Source: an uncultured Eubacteriales bacterium
GTDB taxonomy: Bacteria; Bacillota; Clostridia; Oscillospirales; Acutalibacteraceae
Reading direction: 5' to 3'
Assembly: GCA_934700635.1 (NCBI GenBank)
Contig: CAKUXU010000015.1
Coordinates: 1 to 14,307, forward strand
DNA: 14,307 nucleotides
Part shown: positions 1-8,016 of the stretch, piece after piece
How positions within the stretch are numbered: the first letter of the stretch is position 1
Layout of the letters: each line of letters opens with the position of its first letter
Program-made: the position numbers and the translations under genes
Notes under the pieces: model-generated
The model's input: the letters and a program-made list of their open reading frames with translations, nothing else
What the model was told of the DNA's origin: nothing
The model's database searches: none

Positions 1-404
1 ATACTCTTCATCACGGAGATAAAGTTGCGGTTATAAGATGGAAATACGTTCCTACTGACGGCGATGTTGTGGTTATCAAACATGGAGAAAAATTTGACAA
101 ACCTATCATAAAGAGAATTATTGCAACGGAAGGTCAGAGCCTTAAAATAAACTTTAGTGATGGAAGTGTGTATGTAAACGGTGAAAAACTAAATGAAACA
201 TACATTAAAGAGCCTATGTGGCTTAGAGGAGATGCAGTTATTCCTGCAGTTATTCCTCAAGGATACTGTTTTGTTATGGGAGATAACAGAAACAATTCTT
301 CAGATAGTAGAACTAAAGTAATAGGACTTATACCATACGAAAATATTATAGGTAAAGCAAAATTCATATTTTACCCATTTGACCGCATAAGAGTTATTGA
401 ATAG
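1..404 (+). CDS. lepB: Signal peptidase I (first of two tandem copies), 5' end missing
   Basis: Type I signal peptidase: a membrane-anchored serine/lysine protease that removes signal peptides from exported proteins outside the membrane. The open frame runs from the window edge (first whole codon at 3) to TAG at 402-404. GTG at 69 is therefore an internal codon, not the start. The visible part starts just after the catalytic serine box; its first residues TLHHGDK align with TLHNNDK of the next gene. It contains the catalytic-lysine box [12 protein letters not shown] and the conserved [11 protein letters not shown] box near the C-terminus. The N-terminal membrane segment and Ser-Met motif lie outside the window. 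The paralogue at 437-1033 follows after 32 bases and is probably co-transcribed. The family call is firm; whether the missing N-terminus is intact cannot be seen. Confidence 0.9.
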   Translation, partial: TLHHGDKVAVIRWKYVPTDGDVVVIKHGEKFDKPIIKRIIATEGQSLKINFSDGSVYVNGEKLNETYIKEPMWLRGDAVIPAVIPQGYCFVMGDNRNNSSDSRTKVIGLIPYENIIGKAKFIFYPFDRIRVIE

Positions 405-436
405 AATTTCATAATCTGAAAAGGATTGAAACTTTT

Positions 437-1033
437 ATGCAAACAACTCGTAAAAAAAACAAGCCGGAATATACTTCTAAAAAATGGAAGTTTAAACTTA
501 AATCCGGCTGTTTTGATTTTTTAGAGTCATTTGTTCAAGCAATTATAATAGTTGTATTCGTTATGAACTTTGTTTTAAGAATAGTTAATGTTAGTGGCGA
601 ATCAATGAGGAATACATTACATAATAATGATAAGATTATTATTTCTTGCTGGAAATTTACTCCCCGAAGTGGCGACATTTTGATTATAAAAAGAGGCCAA
701 AAGCTAGACTTTCCTATAATAAAAAGAGTAATTGCTGTTGAAGGTCAAAGACTCAAAATAGACTTTGAAAACGGAAAAGTTGAAGTAGACGGAAATCTTT
801 TGAAAGAAAATTACATAAAAGAAAAAATGTGGCTTAAAGGAGATTTCACAGTACCTGAAATTATTCCTCAAGGCTATTGTTTTGTTATGGGAGACAATAG
901 AAATAATTCTATTGATAGCAGATTTTCTGAAATTGGACTAATACCATATAAAAATATAGTAGGTAAAGCAAGTTTTATAATTTACCCATTTAACAGATTT
1001 AAAATAATAAAAAATAATTTGGAAAATCAATAA
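437..1033 (+). CDS. lepB: Signal peptidase I (second tandem copy), complete
   Basis: A complete 198-residue type I signal peptidase, typical length for the short Gram-positive (SipS-like) form. It has a basic N-terminus (about residues 1-24), one hydrophobic membrane segment (about 33-50), and the nucleophile motif GESM with Ser56. The general-base lysine is Lys96 in [12 protein letters not shown], and the [11 protein letters not shown] box lies at 152-162. The membrane segment predicts an N-in topology with the catalytic domain outside. ATG 437 is preceded by AAGGAT at 421-426. It is closely similar to the upstream copy over the whole shared region, including the segment from YIKE to YPF, so the pair looks like a tandem duplication that has since diverged. 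The two copies could differ in substrate preference or timing, but nothing in the sequence shows how. Signal peptidase next to rbgA and rnhB is a known Clostridia arrangement. Confidence 0.95.
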   Translation: MQTTRKKNKPEYTSKKWKFKLKSGCFDFLESFVQAIIIVVFVMNFVLRIVNVSGESMRNTLHNNDKIIISCWKFTPRSGDILIIKRGQKLDFPIIKRVIAVEGQRLKIDFENGKVEVDGNLLKENYIKEKMWLKGDFTVPEIIPQGYCFVMGDNRNNSIDSRFSEIGLIPYKNIVGKASFIIYPFNRFKIIKNNLENQ

Positions 1034-1091
1034 GTAAAATTTTATATCTAAATTGTTGAAAAGGTAAATTAATTAATAAGTAAGGTGAAAA

Positions 1092-1970
1092 ATGATGAGT
1101 AATGAAAATAAAACCAATATAAATTGGTTTCCTGGCCATATGGCTAAAACTAAAAATCAAATTAGAGAAGATTTAAAGCAGGTTGATTTAATTGCCGAAA
1201 TAGTAGACGCACGGATACCTATTTCAAGCTGTAATATTGATCTTGAATCAATATATGAATCCAAACCTAAAATTATTGTTCTCAATAAATCTGATTTAGT
1301 TAAAAAAGAAGATATTATGAAATGGGTTAAATTTTATTCCGAAAGAAATATTCCTTGTGTTTCATTTAGTATGAAAGATCCAAAATGCAAAAAATTTTTT
1401 AAAGACAAAGTAAAATCGGTTATGAGAGAAAAATTAGATCGCTGGAAATCAAGAAATGTCGGAGAAAGAAGTATAAGAATTATGATAGTAGGAATCCCGA
1501 ATGTAGGGAAGTCTGCGTTTATAAATTCTTTTGCAAAAAGTAAAAAAGCCAAAGTTGAAAATAAACCTGGGGTAACAAGAAAAAATCAATGGTTTTCGGT
1601 GGGTGAGGGTCTCGAATTTTAAGACACTCCTGGAGTACTTCAACCGAAAATAGAAACAGAAACCGCAGCATATAATTTAGCTTTAACAGGAGCTATTAAA
1701 GACTCGATTCTGGATATAGAAGATTTGGCTGTTCTTTTTGCATCAAAAGCAAAAAACAGTTTCCCTCAGGATTTAAAAATAAGATATAAGCTTGAGGATC
1801 AAGACTTTGAAAATATGACTTCTTTTGAAATCATAGAATTAATAGGTAAAAAAAGAGGAATGATTATTTCAGGCGGAGAAATCGATACTTTAAGAGTTTC
1901 CAAAATGGTAATTGAAGAATTCAGAAGTGGAAAAATAGGTAAAATAATGATTGAAAAGCCGCAAGATTAA
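1092..1970 (+). pseudogene. rbgA: Ribosome biogenesis GTPase RbgA (YlqF), interrupted by an in-frame TAA
   Basis: RbgA is a circularly permuted GTPase needed for late 50S subunit assembly. The first part (176 residues) has the family N-terminus WFPGHMAK, G4 motif NKSD (65-68), G1/Walker A GIPNVGKS (134-141) and G2 region PGVTR (159-163). TAA at 1620-1622 then stops the frame. The same frame resumes at once with DTPG (G3), followed by NLALTGAIKDSIL, GKKRG, SGGEID and the C-terminal helical domain to TAA at 1968-1970. Across the stop the product would be about 292 residues, close to the 282 of Bacillus subtilis RbgA. Relatives usually have leucine before DTPG, so one change (for example TTA to TAA) explains the stop. 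As read, the product lacks G3 and the C-terminal domain and should be inactive. AAGGTG at 1082-1087 is spaced better for the second ATG (1095). It may be a true nonsense mutation, readthrough or a sequence error; see findings. Confidence 0.85.
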
Positions 1971-1981
1971 GGGGGGTTAAT

Positions 1982-2584
1982 ATGGATTGGCTTGCTCACG
2001 AAAAGGAGTATTTATCTCAAGGGAAAAAATTTATTTGTGGAGTCGATGAAGCCGGTAGAGGGCTTGCTGGACCTGTTTATGCTGCGGCTGTGATTTTACC
2101 TCCGGATGGATTTATAATAGATGAAGATGTTAATGACTCTAAAAAAATATCTGAAAAAAAGAGAAACCGCCTTTATGATGTTATATGCAGTAAAGCTTAT
2201 AAATTTTCAATTGCATCGGCTTCGGTTGAAGAAATCGACAGTATAAATATTTTAAATGCTACATATTTGGCTATGAAAAGAGCAGTTGAAGGACTTATGA
2301 TTGACCCTGATATTGTTTTGGTGGACGGTAATATGCTACCTAAATGGAAATATAATTCTAAAGCCATCGTGAAAGGAGACGCTACTTGTTACAGTATAGC
2401 TTGTGCTTCTATTTTGGCAAAAGTTTCAAGGGATAGATTTATGATTTCAGAATCCGAAAAATATCCTGAGTATGTGTTTGAAAAACATAAAGGTTACGGC
2501 ACAAAACTTCATATTGATATGATAAAAAAGTATGGTACTTGTCCGCTTCACAGAAAAACATTTTTAAGGAATATACTCAAATGA
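1982..2584 (+). CDS. rnhB: Ribonuclease HII
   Basis: RNase HII cleaves the RNA strand of RNA/DNA hybrids and starts removal of single ribonucleotides from DNA. The 200-residue product matches the short (E. coli-like, 198-residue) form and lacks the N-terminal extension of the B. subtilis enzyme. The two-metal catalytic residues are visible: Asp22-Glu23 in GVDEAGRGLAGPV, Asp115 in VDGN and Asp133 in KGDATCYSIACASILAKV. The D115-D133 spacing of 18 equals that of E. coli D108-D126. The DSKKIS motif (52-57) and HKGYGT near the C-terminus are also typical. ATG 1982 follows a run of six Gs (1971-1976) that serves as ribosome binding site and begins directly after the rbgA stop, which suggests one transcript. 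Its TGA overlaps the yraN start (ATGA). Confidence 0.96.
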   Translation: MDWLAHEKEYLSQGKKFICGVDEAGRGLAGPVYAAAVILPPDGFIIDEDVNDSKKISEKKRNRLYDVICSKAYKFSIASASVEEIDSINILNATYLAMKRAVEGLMIDPDIVLVDGNMLPKWKYNSKAIVKGDATCYSIACASILAKVSRDRFMISESEKYPEYVFEKHKGYGTKLHIDMIKKYGTCPLHRKTFLRNILK

Positions 2585-2961
2585 ATAATTCATCAAAAAT
2601 TGGAAAAAAAGGTGAACTTTTAACAGGTGAATATCTGAAAAGCCGTGGATTCAAAATAATTTGTTTTAATTATCATAGCAGATATGGAGAAATAGATATA
2701 ATTTCGGAAAATGATAAATACATTATTTTTGTAGAAGTAAAAACCAGAAAGAATTTTGTTTTTTCAAGAGCAATAGAAGCAGTTGACAAATTTAAAAGAA
2801 TAAAAATAATTAAGACAGCTTATGATTACATTTCCAAAAATGATGTTTTTAAACAAATTCGTTTTGATGTATCGGAAGTACTATATGAAAAAGAAAAAAA
2901 TCCAAAAATATTTTATCATGAAAATGTTTTCGATGCGGAGGAATTAAATGCGTTTTTTTGA
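2581..2961 (+). CDS. yraN: YraN family protein (UPF0102), putative nuclease-fold protein
   Basis: A 126-residue member of the UPF0102/YraN family, conserved beside rnhB in many bacteria. Its precise role is not settled. The sequence shows the restriction-endonuclease-like signature of the family: an N-terminal helix (KIGKKGELLTGEYLKSRG), then GEIDII (36-41) and VEVKTR (51-56), which supply the acidic and lysine residues of a possible metal site. ATG 2581 is chosen over an upstream in-frame codon at 2539. It makes the 4-base ATGA overlap with the rnhB stop, has AAGGA at 2566-2570, and gives the usual family length. Translational coupling to rnhB is likely. The 3' end overlaps the dipeptidase gene by 14 bases. 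A role in DNA repair or recombination is inference from fold and neighbour. Confidence 0.9.
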   Translation: MNNSSKIGKKGELLTGEYLKSRGFKIICFNYHSRYGEIDIISENDKYIIFVEVKTRKNFVFSRAIEAVDKFKRIKIIKTAYDYISKNDVFKQIRFDVSEVLYEKEKNPKIFYHENVFDAEELNAFF

Positions 2962-3889
2962 TTTGCATTGCGATACCCTTTACGAGATGGTTACTAAAAA
3001 TACTGAAATTTATAAAAATAATCTTCATGTTTCAGTTGAAAAATCTGAAAAATATGATCCATACATCGGTTGTTTCGCGGTTTGGATCCCAGATAATCTT
3101 AGAAATGAAGAAGCTTTTAATTTTTTTAAAAAATGTCATAGCACTCTTGTTTCTCAGGAAAAATTATATAAAAATAAATTTAAAATATGTAAATCATCTC
3201 AAGATTTAAATTTAGCTTTAGATTCTGGAAAAAGCGGAATAATTCTAACTGTGGAAGGCTCTTCCGCAATTGGAGGAAATCTTTCAAATGTTGAGTATTT
3301 AAGTCGTTGTGGGGTTAAAATGATGACTATGACTTGGAATGGTCTTTGTGAAGCTGGAAGTGGAGCAGAATGTGAAAAAAATATCGGACTTACAAATTTC
3401 GGCAAAAAAATTGTTCATTTAATGAATAAATATGGTATAATAGCTGATGTGTCTCATGCCGGCGAAAAACTTTTTTATGATGTTTTAGAAATTTCTAAAA
3501 AACCTGTAGTTGCAAGCCATTCAAATTCTCGTAAAATATGCAATCACAGACGAAATATTTCAGATTCCCAATTTAAATGCATAAAGGAAACAGGTGGACT
3601 TGTTGGTATAACTTTTTGCAAAAAATTTTTGAATTCCAGTGATAATAAGGGAATAGAAGATATTTTTAGTCATGTTGAGCATTTTTTGTCACTTGGAGGA
3701 GAAAATACACTTGCTTTCGGAAGTGATTTTGACGGTGCCGAAATGCCCGGAGGTATTAATGGGCTTGAATCAATTGAGAATATTTATGAATATTTTTTAG
3801 TTAAGAATTACAAAGAGGACTTACTTGATAAAATCTTCTTCTCGAATGCATACCGTTTTATGAATTCGTTCTTTCAGAAAGGAGAATAA
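2948..3889 (+). CDS. Membrane dipeptidase family (peptidase M19) metalloenzyme
   Basis: A 313-residue protein of the peptidase M19 (renal/membrane dipeptidase) family, zinc enzymes with an amidohydrolase-like barrel that usually cleave dipeptides, including D-amino-acid-containing ones. Metal-ligand motifs occur in family order: HCD with His7 and Asp9, the bridging glutamate Glu103 in VEGSSAIGG, His170 in ADVSHAG, and His191 in ASHSNSRKICNHRRN. Asp260 in FGSDFDGA is the conserved active-site aspartate. There is no signal peptide or membrane segment, so the enzyme is probably cytoplasmic despite the family name. ATG 2948 has a strong GGAGGAA at 2937-2943 and overlaps yraN by 14 bases in another frame. 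The next gene begins directly after its TAA. Substrate unknown; dipeptide recycling is a family-based guess. Confidence 0.93.
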   Translation: MRFFDLHCDTLYEMVTKNTEIYKNNLHVSVEKSEKYDPYIGCFAVWIPDNLRNEEAFNFFKKCHSTLVSQEKLYKNKFKICKSSQDLNLALDSGKSGIILTVEGSSAIGGNLSNVEYLSRCGVKMMTMTWNGLCEAGSGAECEKNIGLTNFGKKIVHLMNKYGIIADVSHAGEKLFYDVLEISKKPVVASHSNSRKICNHRRNISDSQFKCIKETGGLVGITFCKKFLNSSDNKGIEDIFSHVEHFLSLGGENTLAFGSDFDGAEMPGGINGLESIENIYEYFLVKNYKEDLLDKIFFSNAYRFMNSFFQKGE

Positions 3890-4579
3890 ATGGCTGTTTT
3901 TACTATATCGGATTTGCACCTTTCTCTTAGTTCAAATAAGTCTATGGAAATTTTTGAAGGATGGGAAAATTATGTGCAAAAGCTTAAGAAAAACTGGACT
4001 GAAACAGTAACATCTGAGGATACTGTGGTAATTATAGGTGATGTTTCTTGGGCAATGAAAATTGAAGAATCATATGAAGATCTCAAGTTTATAGATGAGT
4101 TACCCGGCAAAAAGATAATAATTAAGGGGAATCATGACTTTTGGTGGAACACACTTTCTAAAGTAAAAGATTTTATCGAAAAAAATAATTTTAAAACTAT
4201 TTCGGTTCTTTATAATACAGCAGCAGAGGTTGACGGAATCTGTATATGCGGTACTAGGGGATGGATGTGCAGATCAGAAACGGATCAAGATAAAAAAGTT
4301 TTGTCTCGTGAAGCAGGAAGACTTAGGCGGTCTCTTGAAATTGCAGAGAGTAAAAAATTGACTCCAATTGTGTTTCTTCATTACCCTCCTATTTATAGAA
4401 ATATAGAATCCGAGGATATTATAAATCTTTTAATTGAAAAAAAAGTTAAAAAATGTTACTATGGTCATATTCATGGCAATGGGGCAATTAAGAAAATTTT
4501 TGAAGGTGAATATAAAGGCATAGATTTAAAGCTTGTGTCTTGTGATTACATAAATTTTTGCCCTTTGCTTGTAAAATAA
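3890..4579 (+). CDS. Calcineurin-like metallophosphoesterase
   Basis: A 229-residue cytoplasmic metallophosphoesterase with a complete two-metal site: Asp8 and His10 in SDLHLS, Asp51 in GDVSWAM, Asn81-His82 in GNHDFWW, His164 in LHYPP, and His193/His195 in GHIHGNG. The family hydrolyses phosphomonoesters or phosphodiesters (proteins, nucleotides, cyclic nucleotides), and sequence alone does not give the substrate. ATG 3890 directly follows the dipeptidase TAA (3887-3889), with a GGAGA ribosome site at 3881-3885, so the two are probably translated as a coupled pair. Trigger factor follows after 26 bases. A link between this enzyme and the dipeptidase is suggested only by position. Confidence 0.92.
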   Translation: MAVFTISDLHLSLSSNKSMEIFEGWENYVQKLKKNWTETVTSEDTVVIIGDVSWAMKIEESYEDLKFIDELPGKKIIIKGNHDFWWNTLSKVKDFIEKNNFKTISVLYNTAAEVDGICICGTRGWMCRSETDQDKKVLSREAGRLRRSLEIAESKKLTPIVFLHYPPIYRNIESEDIINLLIEKKVKKCYYGHIHGNGAIKKIFEGEYKGIDLKLVSCDYINFCPLLVK

Positions 4580-4605
4580 AAATTAATGAAAAGGAAGGAT
4601 TACTA

Positions 4606-5889
4606 ATGGGATTAAAGTCGTCAAAAAAAGTAGCTGTTAATCGTTATGAATTAGAAATTGAGGTGCCAGCAGAAGAATTTTCAAAAGCAGTTGAAAAATC
4701 TTATCTTAAACAAAAAAATAAAATTGTGATTCCAGGATTTAGAAAAGGAAAAGCTCCTAGAAGCTTCATAGAAAAATATTACGGAGAAAAAGTATTTTTT
4801 GAGGAAGCAATAAATATTGTTTACGGACCTGCTTTGGAGTCTGCTGCAAAAGAAGCCGGTTTGGAACTTGTGGATGATCAAGTTAAATTTGATGTTGTTA
4901 AGCTTGAAAAAGGTGAAAATTTTATTTTTAAAGTAGAAGTAACTGTTATGCCAGAAGTTAGCATTGAAGGTTATAAGTCAATAGAAATTGAAAAGAAATC
5001 TGCTCCCAGAGTTACTGTTAAGGATGTAGATCAAAAAATAAAATCAATTCAAGAACAAAATGCACGTCTTGTTGCTGTTGAAGATGGCACAGCTGAAAAA
5101 GGTGATGTGGTCACAATAAACTTTAAAGGTTTTGTTGATGGCGAAGCTTTTGAAGGCGGAGAAGCAGAAGATGTTGAAATTGAAATAGGTAAAGGACAAT
5201 TTATACCGGGATTTGAAGATCAAATAATAGGGCATAAATCAGGTGAGGATTTTGAAATAAAAGTAACATTCCCTAAAGAATATCATGCTCAGAAATTAGC
5301 CGGAAAAGAAGCAATTTTTAAATCAAAATTGAGCAAAATTCAGAAAAAAGAATTACCTGCAATTGATGATGAATTTGTAAAAGATGTAAGTGAATTTAAT
5401 ACTTTGGAAGATTATAAAAAAGATTTAAAAGAAAAACTTGTTAAAGAAAACAAACAAAATTTTGAGCATCAAAAAGAAAATGAAATCATGGAAAAATTTT
5501 TAGAACTCGTTAAAGCTGATATTCCTGAAGCTTTAATTAAAAATAAATCTTTGGATTTAGCTCGTGATTTCGAGTATAAGCTCAGAACTCAAGGATTAAG
5601 CATTAAGGATTATATGAAATATACTGGAACAACAGCAGAAAAATTAATGGAAAGTTTCAGACCTGAAGCAGAAAAATCCGTTAGAATGTCACTTGGACTT
5701 GCTGAAGTTTCTAAGCTTGAAAAATTTGAAGTTTCCGATGAGGAAATTGAAAAAGAATATGAAAATCTATCTAAAGTTTATTCCATGAAACCAGAACAAG
5801 TTAAGAAATTAGTTTCTTCTGAAAATCTCAAAAATGATATTTTAGTCAGAAAATCTATTGAATGTATAAAGAGTAATGCATCCGAAAAA
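4606..5889 (+). CDS. tig: Trigger factor, ribosome-associated chaperone and peptidyl-prolyl isomerase
   Basis: Trigger factor docks at the ribosome exit tunnel and shields and folds nascent chains. The product is 428 residues from ATG 4606, close to the family norm; its TAA stop follows at 5890-5892. An earlier in-frame codon at 4558 lies inside the preceding gene and is unlikely. ATG 4606 has AAGGAAGG at 4591-4598 and gives the normal N-terminus. Three domains are visible: the N-terminal ribosome-binding domain with signature GFRKGKAP (44-51); an FKBP-type isomerase domain at about 155-245 (KGDVVTINFKGFVDGE, IPGFEDQIIGHKSGE, FPKEYHAQKLAGKEA); and a charged helical C-terminal domain to about 425. 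It lies directly upstream of clpP and clpX, linking folding and degradation as in other Firmicutes. Confidence 0.97.
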
Positions 5890-5920
5890 TAATTAATGTA
5901 TTAAGGAGAGTGTTGATATT

Positions 5921-6502
5921 ATGGGTTTAGTTCCTTATGTTGTAGAGAACACTGGTCGTGGAGAACGTTCTTATGATATATATTCAAGACTTTTAAATGA
6001 CCGTATTATAATGCTCAACGGAGAAGTAAATTCCGATAGTTCAAATTTGGTAATTGCTCAGCTTCTTTATTTGGAAAGCCAAGATGCATCTAAAGATATA
6101 AGCCTTTATATAAACAGTCCTGGCGGCTCTGTAACCGACGGAATGGCTATACATGACACTATGAATTATATTAGATGCAGTGTTTCTACAATTTGTGTTG
6201 GACTCGCTGCAAGCATGGGTGCTTTTTTGCTTGCCTCAGGTGAAAAAGGAAAAAGATATTCACTTCCTAATAGTGATATAATGATTCATCAACCAAGCGG
6301 TGGCGCAAAAGGTCAAGCAACTGACATTAATATTCATGCTACGCATATTTTAAAAACAAAAGAGAAGCTAAATAGAATGCTTTCGGAAAAAACAGGTCAA
6401 AGTTACGAAAAAATTGCAGCGGATACAGAAAGAGATAATTTTATGAGTGCAAAAGAAGCACTTGAATATGGTATAATAGACGAAATTCTTGTTAAAAGAT
6501 AA
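5921..6502 (+). CDS. clpP: ATP-dependent Clp protease proteolytic subunit
   Basis: ClpP is the barrel-shaped serine protease that degrades substrates fed by Clp ATPases such as ClpX. The 193-residue product has the full catalytic triad at standard numbering: Ser98 in GLAASMGAF, His123 in IMIHQPSGG and Asp172 in DTERDNF. The oxyanion and substrate strand INSPGGSV (65-71) and the handle region are intact. No long propeptide is present, only a few residues before the conserved core. AAGGAG at 5903-5908 lies 12 bases before ATG 5921, a little longer than usual. Trigger factor ends 28 bases upstream. A hairpin and promoter-like boxes separate it from clpX. No CtsR-type direct repeat was seen upstream. 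Confidence 0.97.
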   Translation: MGLVPYVVENTGRGERSYDIYSRLLNDRIIMLNGEVNSDSSNLVIAQLLYLESQDASKDISLYINSPGGSVTDGMAIHDTMNYIRCSVSTICVGLAASMGAFLLASGEKGKRYSLPNSDIMIHQPSGGAKGQATDINIHATHILKTKEKLNRMLSEKTGQSYEKIAADTERDNFMSAKEALEYGIIDEILVKR

Positions 6503-6508
6503 GTTTAA

Positions 6509-6546
6509 GTGAGCTTTGCCACGAGAAATTTGTGGCATTTGCTCAC
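6509..6546 (+). other. Imperfect hairpin between clpP and clpX (possible weak terminator or attenuator)
   Basis: Two nested inverted repeats flank a small loop: GTGAGC (6509-6514) pairs with GCTCAC (6541-6546), and GCCAC (6518-6522) pairs with GTGGC (6532-6536). Between them an internal loop (TTT against ATTT) does not pair, and the terminal loop is 9 bases. No T-run follows directly (first T-rich stretch at about 6564-6568), so this is not a classic intrinsic terminator. It begins 7 bases after the clpP stop and could reduce readthrough, protect the mRNA 3' end, or tune clpP relative to clpX. Confidence 0.55.
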
Positions 6547-6557
6547 TGCTTAATAAA

Positions 6558-6619
6558 TTGATATTTTTAGTAATTAAAATATTAATTTTGTTTGATTTAT
6601 AAATTTTCATGAAGATAAT
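6558..6619 (+). promoter_or_regulatory. Candidate sigma-A promoter boxes upstream of clpX
   Basis: Two overlapping vegetative-type arrangements can be drawn in the 144-base spacer. TTGATA (6558-6563) lies 16 bases before TATTAA (6580-6585). TTGATT (6592-6597) lies 16 bases before GATAAT (6614-6619). The second would start transcription near 6626, about 20 bases before the clpX ATG. In DNA this A+T-rich such matches arise easily by chance, so the call is tentative. It rests mainly on this being the largest intergenic gap in the window, placed after a hairpin. Confidence 0.35.
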
Positions 6620-6646
6620 AAATTTAGGAATCGGTGGTTTTAAAAT

Positions 6647-7993
6647 ATGAGTATGGATAAAGGAAGTAATGACAGAGAACTTTGCTGTTCATTTTGTGGT
6701 AAACCTCAAGGAGAAGCAAAAAAATTAGTTGCGGGTCCCGGAGTTTGCATTTGTGATGAGTGCATAGATTTGTGTGTTGATATTTTGGAAGAAGAAGTTC
6801 CGGGTTTTAAAAATTCTCGAAATAATTCAGTTTCAAAACCTCAAAATATAAACCAAAATGCTGGTAAAGAAAAAGTGCTACCAAAGCCGAAAGAAATAAA
6901 AAAGTATCTTGATGAATATGTTATAGGTCAAGATAGTGCGAAAATAGCTCTTTCGGTGGCGGTTTATAATCACTACAAAAGAATATTTTTCGGAAAAAGC
7001 GATGATGTGGAAATAAAAAAGAGTAATGTTCTTATGCTTGGCCCTACAGGTGTAGGTAAAACTCTTCTTGCTCAAACACTTGCTAAAATTTTGGATGTTC
7101 CTTTTGCTATTGCAGATGCTACCACTTTAACCGAAGCAGGATATGTCGGAGAAGATGTTGAAAATATACTTTTAAGACTTATTCAAGCGGCAGAATATGA
7201 TGTTGAAAGAGCTCAACGTGGTATAATTTATGTAGATGAAATAGATAAAATAGCCAGAAAATCAGAAAATGCTTCTATTACTAGAGATGTTAGCGGTGAA
7301 GGAGTTCAGCAAGCTTTACTGAAAATTCTTGAAGGAACAGTTTCGTCTGTACCTCCAAAAGGTGGAAGGAAACATCCTCAGCAGGAATTTATACAAATAG
7401 ATACTTCTAATATTTTATTTATTTGCGGTGGAGCTTTCGAAGGAATTGAAAAAATTATCGAAAAAAGGGTAAATACGTCTTCTCTTGGCTTTGGTGTGGA
7501 AATTAAGACTAGAAAAGAACTTGATTCAACCGATTGGATGAGTAAGGTAATTCCTCAAGATTTTGTAAAATATGGACTTATTCCTGAACTTGTCGGAAGA
7601 TTACCTATTATAACTTCTCTTAAAGGTCTTGACGAAGAAGCTTTAATAAAAGTTCTTTCTGAACCTAAAGATTCACTTGTAAAACAATATAAAAAATTAT
7701 TTTCGCTTGATAATGTCGAACTGGAATTTAAAGACTCCGCTTTAAGAGCAATTGCTAAAAAAGCTATAGAAAGAAATATTGGTGCAAGGGGTCTTAGATC
7801 CATTATGGAAGAAACTTTACAAAATATTATGTTTGAAGTTCCTTCGGATCATACAATTGAAAAAGTGGTTATTGATGAAGATACAATTGAAGGAAAACAA
7901 AAACCTGAATTTTTGTACAATGAAAAAAGAAAACCTATTAATATATCTATAAATATTGAGGATTTAAAAAGTAAAAATTCTATAGGTAATTAA
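6647..7993 (+). CDS. clpX: ATP-dependent Clp protease ATP-binding subunit ClpX
   Basis: ClpX is a hexameric AAA+ unfoldase that delivers tagged proteins into ClpP. The 448-residue product has the N-terminal zinc-binding domain with CSFC (14-17) and CDEC (36-39). Its AAA+ core has Walker A GPTGVGKT (132-139), pore loop GYVG (165-168) and Walker B IIYVDEID (193-200). The sensor and arginine region includes GRKHPQQEF, and [13 protein letters not shown] lies in the small domain. The ClpP-docking loop reads LGF (280-282) where IGF is commonest; this conservative change should still fit ClpP. ATG 6647 is followed by another in-frame ATG at 6653. The ribosome site is weak (GGTGG, about 6633-6637). 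A 36-residue linker rich in Asn, Lys and Ser separates the zinc domain from the core. It starts a run of genes continuing through valS. Confidence 0.97.
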   Translation: MSMDKGSNDRELCCSFCGKPQGEAKKLVAGPGVCICDECIDLCVDILEEEVPGFKNSRNNSVSKPQNINQNAGKEKVLPKPKEIKKYLDEYVIGQDSAKIALSVAVYNHYKRIFFGKSDDVEIKKSNVLMLGPTGVGKTLLAQTLAKILDVPFAIADATTLTEAGYVGEDVENILLRLIQAAEYDVERAQRGIIYVDEIDKIARKSENASITRDVSGEGVQQALLKILEGTVSSVPPKGGRKHPQQEFIQIDTSNILFICGGAFEGIEKIIEKRVNTSSLGFGVEIKTRKELDSTDWMSKVIPQDFVKYGLIPELVGRLPIITSLKGLDEEALIKVLSEPKDSLVKQYKKLFSLDNVELEFKDSALRAIAKKAIERNIGARGLRSIMEETLQNIMFEVPSDHTIEKVVIDEDTIEGKQKPEFLYNEKRKPINISINIEDLKSKNSIGN

Positions 7994-8016
7994 TAAAAGG
8001 ATTGAGGTGATTTAAA

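Noticed and set aside
1034..1091. Promoter before rbgA (TTGAAA at 1056-1061)
   Set aside because: No acceptable -10 box lies at 16-18 bases; the TTAATA-like sequence nearby is too close, and such matches are common in A+T-rich DNA.
1092..1970. Changed genetic code with TAA read as an amino acid, to explain the rbgA stop
   Set aside because: lepB copy two, both genes at 2948-4579, tig, clpP, clpX, lon and spoIIAA all end in TAA at normal family lengths, so TAA is a working stop codon here.
1725..1970. Separate 81-residue gene starting at TTG 1725
   Set aside because: It is the in-frame C-terminal part of RbgA after the stop; the family motifs begin earlier, at 1623, and there is no ribosome site before 1725.
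6509..6546. Intrinsic terminator after clpP
   Set aside because: The stem is broken by an internal loop and no T-tract follows directly, so I list it only as a hairpin of uncertain role.
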